A DNA stretch of 64,000 nucleotides from Nephrocerus scutellatus (taxonomy: Eukaryota; Arthropoda; Insecta; Diptera; Pipunculidae). The first letter of the stretch is position 1. Every line of letters begins with the position of its first letter. The notes below the pieces were generated by a model. The model saw only the letters and a program-made list of their open reading frames with translations, made no database searches and was not told where the DNA came from. Below, piece by piece: positions 59,201 through 64,000 of this stretch. The position numbers were made by a program, and so were the translations under genes. The stretch lies in NCBI GenBank assembly GCA_947095585.1, contig OX352763.1:115423908-115487907 (forward strand), read 5' to 3'.

Positions 59201-59486
59201 CAACAAAATGAAAACAACACCGAACAAGGATACCCAATTTGAATTTGAATGCATCATGGAGAGACTGACGAGAGACTTGAATTTGTGTCGGATATCACCG
59301 AGTGAACTGCTGACGGTGGTGCTGCCATCGAAATCCTTAAAGAACGAACGCATCATGGAGACACTAATGATGCAGGTCAATTTGGGCACATATCGGATGC
59401 AGGAGTTAGATGAATACAGAAATCAATTGAGAAGTCAAGACTCCAAGTGTAGCGAGGGTAGTGTCACGGTACATCGGGGTGGATGA
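56264..59486 (+). CDS. BTB-BACK domain protein, serine-enriched-protein-like
   Basis: Four exons with matching phases: 56264-56487 ('LFDVVFLVGQSKQKAKFIGV', first half of a BTB fold), 56552-56858 (an insert in the BTB fold with Ser/Pro-rich and basic stretches), 58616-58828 (basic 'DRDSKDKDKDK' stretch, then 'EFDPETFRVLLDYLHTGTC', the second half of the BTB fold) and 58882-59486 ('LLCAAEHYDLPELLQACFHH', then a BACK domain with 'ENKAHALFKLPDFLNLSESM'). BTB-BACK proteins are often dimeric adaptors for cullin-3 ubiquitin ligases or scaffolds. The split BTB fold and BACK resemble the insect 'serine-enriched protein' (gprs in Drosophila), from memory and unproven. Exons upstream of 56264 are not visible. 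Exon 4 reads to a TGA at 59484-59486, after which the same frame stays open (next entry). A donor inside exon 4 cannot be excluded. Confidence 0.87.
57230..58610. repeat. CTCTAT-type microsatellite tract in intron
   Basis: About 1.4 kb of 'ctctatctctct' variants with 'aatctctaaatc' and 'caacccctc' substitutions, including longer blocks that recur (for example 57480-57560, 57690-57740 and 57890-57945), and a (TA)n run at 58130-58152. It fills most of the 1757-bp intron (56859-58615) between the two halves of the BTB fold. Ser/Ile/Leu-rich ORFs here are by-products of the repeat. Confidence 0.92.
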
Positions 59487-59690
59487 GATAGTAAGAATGT
59501 TAGTTTTGATTTTAACGATGATTTCACTAATGGTGGCAAAGTTGCTGTCGACGACAACGACAACGGAGATGATGATGACACGACTGGTGGAGAAGATAAA
59601 GGAGATGATGACATAGGAATGATGACTAGCACTAAGGCAGGCACCAATGCAACCAGTTATGATTACTTTGATTATTACGATGATGGTTAG
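59487..59690 (+). CDS. Acidic same-frame extension after TGA (readthrough candidate)
   Basis: The frame of exon 4 continues 67 codons beyond the TGA at 59484-59486 to a TAG at 59688-59690. It encodes an Asp/Gly/Asn/Thr-rich peptide ('FDFNDDFTNGGKVAVDDND', ending 'DYFDYYDDG'). The base after TGA is G, not the C favoured in known Drosophila readthrough stops. Alternatives: an upstream splice donor with this stretch intronic, a sequencing error or a pseudogene-type mutation, or a chance low-complexity frame. Confidence 0.4.
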   Translation, partial: DSKNVSFDFNDDFTNGGKVAVDDNDNGDDDDTTGGEDKGDDDIGMMTSTKAGTNATSYDYFDYYDDG

Positions 59691-59890
59691 GTGGACGGTT
59701 GGATATAGGATGAAGATTTTCAGGATTTTTGGACAAGATATAACCCTCTCGTATTCCATTAGCATCGACTCAGGGATTCCTTATTATGGAGTTTTTTAAA
59801 CATTAATGTTTATGTTTTGAATTTGCACGCTTGCGGGAAATGGTGTTATGCGCCATTTAACCCCAAGACGTTCGTGAGAATATTTGGGCT

Positions 59891-59951
59891 ATCGATAGAT
59901 AGATAGATAGGTAGATAGATAGATGGATGGATGGATAGATAGATAGATAGA
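59891..59951. repeat. (GATA)n microsatellite
   Basis: GATA/GATG tetranucleotide run interrupted once by 'ggta' and by a 'gatg' stretch. Confidence 0.95.
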
Positions 59952-59984
59952 GCAAATTACAACACAGCACAAGTTCTTTTATAT

Positions 59985-60098
59985 TCTAATCATCATCATA
60001 TTTGGTTCTGGAACCAGGTCTAGGGTCCTAGCTTCCCGCAAAAACTCTCCACCGATCTTGATTTCGAGCCGTTGTCATCCAGTTTGGTTTATTGCCTT
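59985..60098 (-). mobile_element. RTE-type 3' end scrap
   Basis: Inverse of the RTE 3' end: 'atcatcatatttggttctgg' and 'cttcccgcaaaaactctccac' match 16273-16350. About 110 bp only. It confirms the ATG-type tail of the family. Confidence 0.8.
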
Positions 60099-61955
60099 AT
60101 TACAACATTTATAAAAAAGTTTAACATTCACAGATACTAACACTTGTATCCACTTCTTGTTCACTTGTCTACCGTAGCTCTATCTACTCTCTAAGAGCCA
60201 TTATGGAACTGTACAAGAGATAAGATTGAACAATTTAAGTTTTTATGACGTACTTCGACGTACTGTCTGTTTTATTCTATTCAGTGCAGTAAATAATCTT
60301 GAACAACCATAGACAAATTATAAAAATCTTTCCCCGATAGTTCAAGATGTCAAAATGTCAAAAACTGCATTGCTACTCATTCTGTCACAAAAACGTGTCT
60401 TTTATTCCTGCAGTTAAAATGTTGAAGGAACCCTTTAAAAAAACGACAAACTGACCTCAAAACAACATAACAAAACTTTAAAACGGATTTCACCAACAAA
60501 CTAAACCCGAAAGATCGGCAAATTAAATTTGCAACATTAATTACTATCACATCCATGGCCAGAGCTCTTCGTAATAGGTAATTTTTCTTAGATTTAAGTA
60601 CAAAAATTGACTTAAACTATAACTGAATATGTTTACGCACTAAAATGATTACTATCGTGTGTACTATAAATGTTTGCAATTACAATTTGTTAAGAAAAAA
60701 CAAAACATATTTTTTTGAATACAACAAACAAATATATATATATATACAGGTATATATATGTATCATATTTATGTATTACGTATTTATTTTTTAGAATAAA
60801 TCAAAACAACAACAACAAAAAATTAACTTTCTTTTCGAAGAATAACCTCAAAACGCTTACTGCAAAACAAAGACTAAAACTTTTAAAAAAGATTATAAAT
60901 AAAAAAAAAATAAAAAAACAATTAACATAAATTAATAATTAACAGGATTAGATAATTTACTTTTTGATAAAACTAATTGTAATTAAAAAGAAAAGCAAAC
61001 AAAGTCGCAAGACAAAACTTAATGAAATACAGTATACATAATAATATATTTTATTGTTGATACACGTGTGTTTAAATGTAAAAAAAAAAATACAAATTGA
61101 AAATATTTGCTAAAGTAACTGAAATAAATATACAACCTTAAGAGCAAATATATCTAGATAGTTGAATCACAAAAAAAAAAAAAAATCATTTTGCAACATT
61201 AACAACATTTTTGATATTAGAAGAGAATCTTTATCTCTTCATCAAAGATACTTTGGGTTGTCTTAATAGTCAAAATTTTCAAAGCAAATTATTTTGTATC
61301 TTTTTTCTCATATCGTAATATCTAAAAGATACATTTTCTAAATATACATACAACCTACAGAGCAAATATATGTATATAGATACAGTGAAATTTCCAATAA
61401 CCGGACACTCACGGGACTGTAAAGAAATGTCTTGTTAAGAGCGGTGTCTTCTTAACAGAAATACAAAATATATATGTATGTACATAATATGTATCTTGAA
61501 TATTTTTGGATTTTATTGCAATAAAAGTAAAAAAAATTATTTATTTCCGAACCAAAAAAATGGGAAAAATATGATAGAGAATATATAAACATGGAGTTGG
61601 AGGTCGCAAAACGATTTTCTTTAACGTACGGGGCCGAAATCTTCAGTAAATGTTTATAAATATTGTTTTAAAATTTATTTATTTTTAATTTTTTTTTTTT
61701 TTTTATTTTTTTTTTTTAATTTTTTTTTATTTTTTTTTTTTAAATTTTTTTTTTTGCATTTAACAGATTTCTCATAAGTCCTACTATAATTTTTTGAAAT
61801 ATTTGCAAAAACTCAAAAAACAGTCAAGTAAGCTGCCACTTCCGGTTGGCCGATTTCCGAAAAAATCAACTGGGACTTCCAGACCTACGTAAAAAGCTTA
61901 AATATGATTTTTCATCCCCATCAATTCAGCCGTCTGGGCTGTAGAGTGGGAGTAG
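60099..61955. other. Very AT-rich spacer
   Basis: Contains A-runs, (TA)n at 60733-60744, and an 80-bp T-rich tract at 61680-61757. The 3'UTR of the BTB-BACK gene may lie here; AATAAA words are too common to choose a poly-A site. Confidence 0.45.
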
Positions 61956-62225
61956 TTGTACTATGTAAAAGAAAGTAATACACGTGTGGGAACTAGAGCG
62001 AAACTAGTGAGACAAACAGTACTTTACGGACAACTAGAAGTGGACGAAACTACAAAAATGCAACATTGTACACACGTTGATGAGCAGGGACAATACAGGA
62101 AAGCAAGACGAAAAAAAACGAAACAAACAGATTTGGTTGACGACGAACAATTAACAAGAGCAGACGTTCTACGACGTACGATTCGAGAATTATATTCATT
62201 TTATTTCACTTCCAAATTTCAATAG
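61956..62225 (+). other. Unidentified Lys/Thr-rich ORF
   Basis: An 89-codon frame of hydrophilic composition ('KKTKQTDLVDDEQLTRADVL' near its centre). No recognised domain. Its position before the LOA-type 5'UTR piece and gypsy pol leaves it undecided between a retroelement scrap and chance. Confidence 0.25.
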
Positions 62226-62239
62226 TAAGTGTTGTCATC

Positions 62240-62835
62240 GGAGAGAGCCCGATTCCACTGTCCACTGGTCCACTGATTTACCATGAATGGTAGCACCAGG
62301 GACGTATCTGATGTTACCAATAGTGTGCTCTACCCGCATATGGATAGTAAATCACAGCCCCCCCCCCCGTTAGATCCCCAACACAAACTGGGTCCGCATC
62401 CAAAGTTGTCCACAGACCCGGTCAACCTTACGGTCAAACCGGTCCGTTGGGCAAGACAACTCCCGTGGAACCAAAGGCTATTTTGGTGAGATTTAATATC
62501 AATGATATCGGTGATTCGTTCAGATATAAGTGACTGGGCGGATGCAAAGCAGACCCTGGCAGCACATTCGTACGGAATCTCAAAGCATATCACTTACCAC
62601 TAGGACTCTAAAGCAAGCACCGCCAATCAGTCCTAGGCCAGATTTATCTCCAAGAATCAGTAGCCCAATCATGTGCATACTCTAAGTACCCGCGGCCCTT
62701 TTATTTTCTTCCGTGGTAAAGTCCCGCAACATACCAATATATAGGGTTATGATGCAGCTGGATCCACCACTGTGTCTTAACCCTGACGGGGGTCCCATCA
62801 TGGCGTGTACATCCCACTTACGTGAGACATAAATC
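62240..62835 (+). mobile_element. LOA-type 5'UTR and ORF1 start, fragment
   Basis: Matches 37225-37870 throughout ('gtcaaaccggtccgttgggc', 'caagacaactcccgtgg', 'ctctaagtacccgcggc') and ends with an ORF1 start 'MQLDPPL' at about 62753 like 'MQLEPPRGYP' at 10618. Contains a 10-C run at 62359-62368. It stops at about 62835, before gypsy sequence. Confidence 0.72.
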
Positions 62836-62889
62836 CCAGTTTTTTCTTTTGGAACTTATGTCCCGGGGACAAATGTCACTGCGCCTATT

Positions 62890-63995
62890 GCAACGACTGC
62901 AGCGGGCAAAAGCCTATACTACAATAGATCTGCGTAATGGATTTCTTCACGTTCCCATATGTTCTATACATCATTTGTGAGCCATAATGGACAGTGCGAG
63001 TTCTTATACGTACCGTTCGGAATCTCTAACTCTCCGGCAGTTTTCTTTAGATTCATCTACTCAATTTTCCGTAGGAAATGAAACAAGACGATACGATCGT
63101 TTTATATATGGACGATATTATTATCCCTTCTGTAAATGAATGGGAAGGTATTGAAAAGACCTGAAAGGCACTGAACCAGACTGCTGCATTCAGACTCTGC
63201 ATATAGTGGGAAAAGTGCCAATTCCTTCGGCGAAAGTAACTTTTTTAGGTTACGTCATTGAAAATTCAACTATAACACCATCCGTAGGGAAGGTACGAGC
63301 TGTTAAAAAGTTTCCATTACCAGTTGATAAGAAGACACTACAGCGATTTCCAGGTTTGACGTCGTATTTCCGGCGTTTCGTGCCATATTATGCACTAATA
63401 GCTCGATCAATTACAAACCTGCTATTTAAGATGGGAGATGAAGAATTGGCACCAGTTCAACAGTTTAAATCAGCCCTGATCAGTGCACCCATTTTGAGAC
63501 TGTATGACCCCAAAGCTCCTACTGAGATACACACAAACGCATGCATATACGTATACGGTGCGGTACTCCTACAGCTAGATCCCGAGGAACAACAGCTACA
63601 CTCGATACAATACACGAGTAAGAAAACAACTCAGTGTGAGCAAAAATACCATTCATGAAGTGTTGGCCATCATCGAGGCATTGAAAATATAGCGTGTGCA
63701 CGTGCTAGGGATAAGGATAACAATTGTTACAGATTGCAATGTGTATTCTATGACCATGCGAATGATGGACGTACCTCTCAGAGTGGACAGATGGGCGATG
63801 TTCTAACTGGAATATGATTACGGAATAGAACATAGGACAGGTACAAAAAAATGGCATGTAGACGCGTTATGCGTTAAGATAGAAGATTCAATAAAGCATC
63901 GAATAGAGCAGGCACATTTCCGTGATGAATGGATCAAAGCAGTCAGAAAATTTATGAAAATGACAGTTATGAAGATTTTTACATCAAGTATAGTT
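62890..63995 (+). mobile_element. Ty3/gypsy-type pol, RT end and RNase H
   Basis: Plus strand with several frameshifts and stops: 'MDFFTFPYV'-like RT remnant (about 62940), 'VLYMDDIIIPSVNEWEGI' (catalytic YMDD, about 63100-63150), 'GYVIENSTITPSVGKVRAVK' and 'TSYFRRFVPYYALIARSI' (63250-63410), then RNase H 'PTEIHTNACIYVYGAVLLQL' (first catalytic Asp of the usual 'TDAS' replaced by Asn) and 'DVPLRVDRWAMF' then 'EYDYGIEHRTGTKKWHVDAL' (63765-63870). Runs off the window, so the LTR and integrase are not seen. Inactive copy. Confidence 0.83.
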
Positions 63996-64000
63996 AGTTT

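Overview
This is AT-rich eukaryotic DNA from an insect, most likely a fly (Diptera, perhaps a tephritid fruit fly). Evidence: short GT-AG introns (55-65 bp) in a Rap GTPase-activating protein gene, a BTB-BACK gene, a DD41D (rosa-type) mariner, and RTE, LOA/I-type, R1, Jockey/CR1, BEL/Pao and Ty3/gypsy remnants typical of insect genomes. There are no bacterial operons, rRNA genes or CRISPR arrays. Species is inference only.

Layout. From 1 to about 46.6 kb I find no host exon. This part is a graveyard of truncated, nested and frameshifted transposable elements mixed with several unrelated tandem repeats. An RTE-type non-LTR family occurs at 1-165 (+), 2.05-3.23 kb (-), 6.24-7.19 kb (-, related family), 16.28-18.98 kb (-, the most complete copy), 25.19-26.11 kb (-) and 59.98-60.10 kb (-). 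A LOA/I-type family with an RNase H domain occurs at 4.87-6.24, 9.59-11.16 (ORF1 plus 5'UTR), 15.83-16.20, 20.5-21.8, 32.0-33.9 and 36.0-38.2 kb. Jockey/CR1-type pieces lie at 4.3, 9.0, 14.0, 24.3, 26.1, 35.7, 42.5, 44.2, 45.6 and 46.0 kb. An R1-type piece is at 28.4-29.4 kb, BEL/Pao pieces at 26.45 and 54.4 kb, a broken DD41D mariner at 38.6-39.7 kb and Ty3/gypsy pol at 62.9-64.0 kb.

Host genes. From 48.33 to 50.12 kb on the + strand is a multi-exon gene for the catalytic part of a Rap1 GTPase-activating protein (Rapgap1-like). It follows a 1.3-kb minisatellite of about 13-bp units (46.78-48.12 kb) and is followed at once by a Jockey/CR1-type element (about 50.2-53.3 kb) that seems to sit in the intron after the GAP domain. 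From 56.26 to 59.49 kb on the + strand are four exons of a BTB-BACK protein resembling the insect 'serine-enriched protein'. One intron holds a 1.4-kb CTCTAT microsatellite, and the reading frame continues 67 codons past an in-frame TGA.

No complete autonomous element or new multi-gene system is evident. The most unusual items are the TGA with an acidic same-frame extension, layered insertions inside a GC-richer satellite at 35.8-39.7 kb, short LOA-5'UTR-derived insertions, a 538-bp foldback element at 31.24-31.78 kb, several uncatalogued tandem repeats (one with a 123-bp period that stays open as a 41-residue repeat), and a five-copy motif array at 55.4-55.8 kb.
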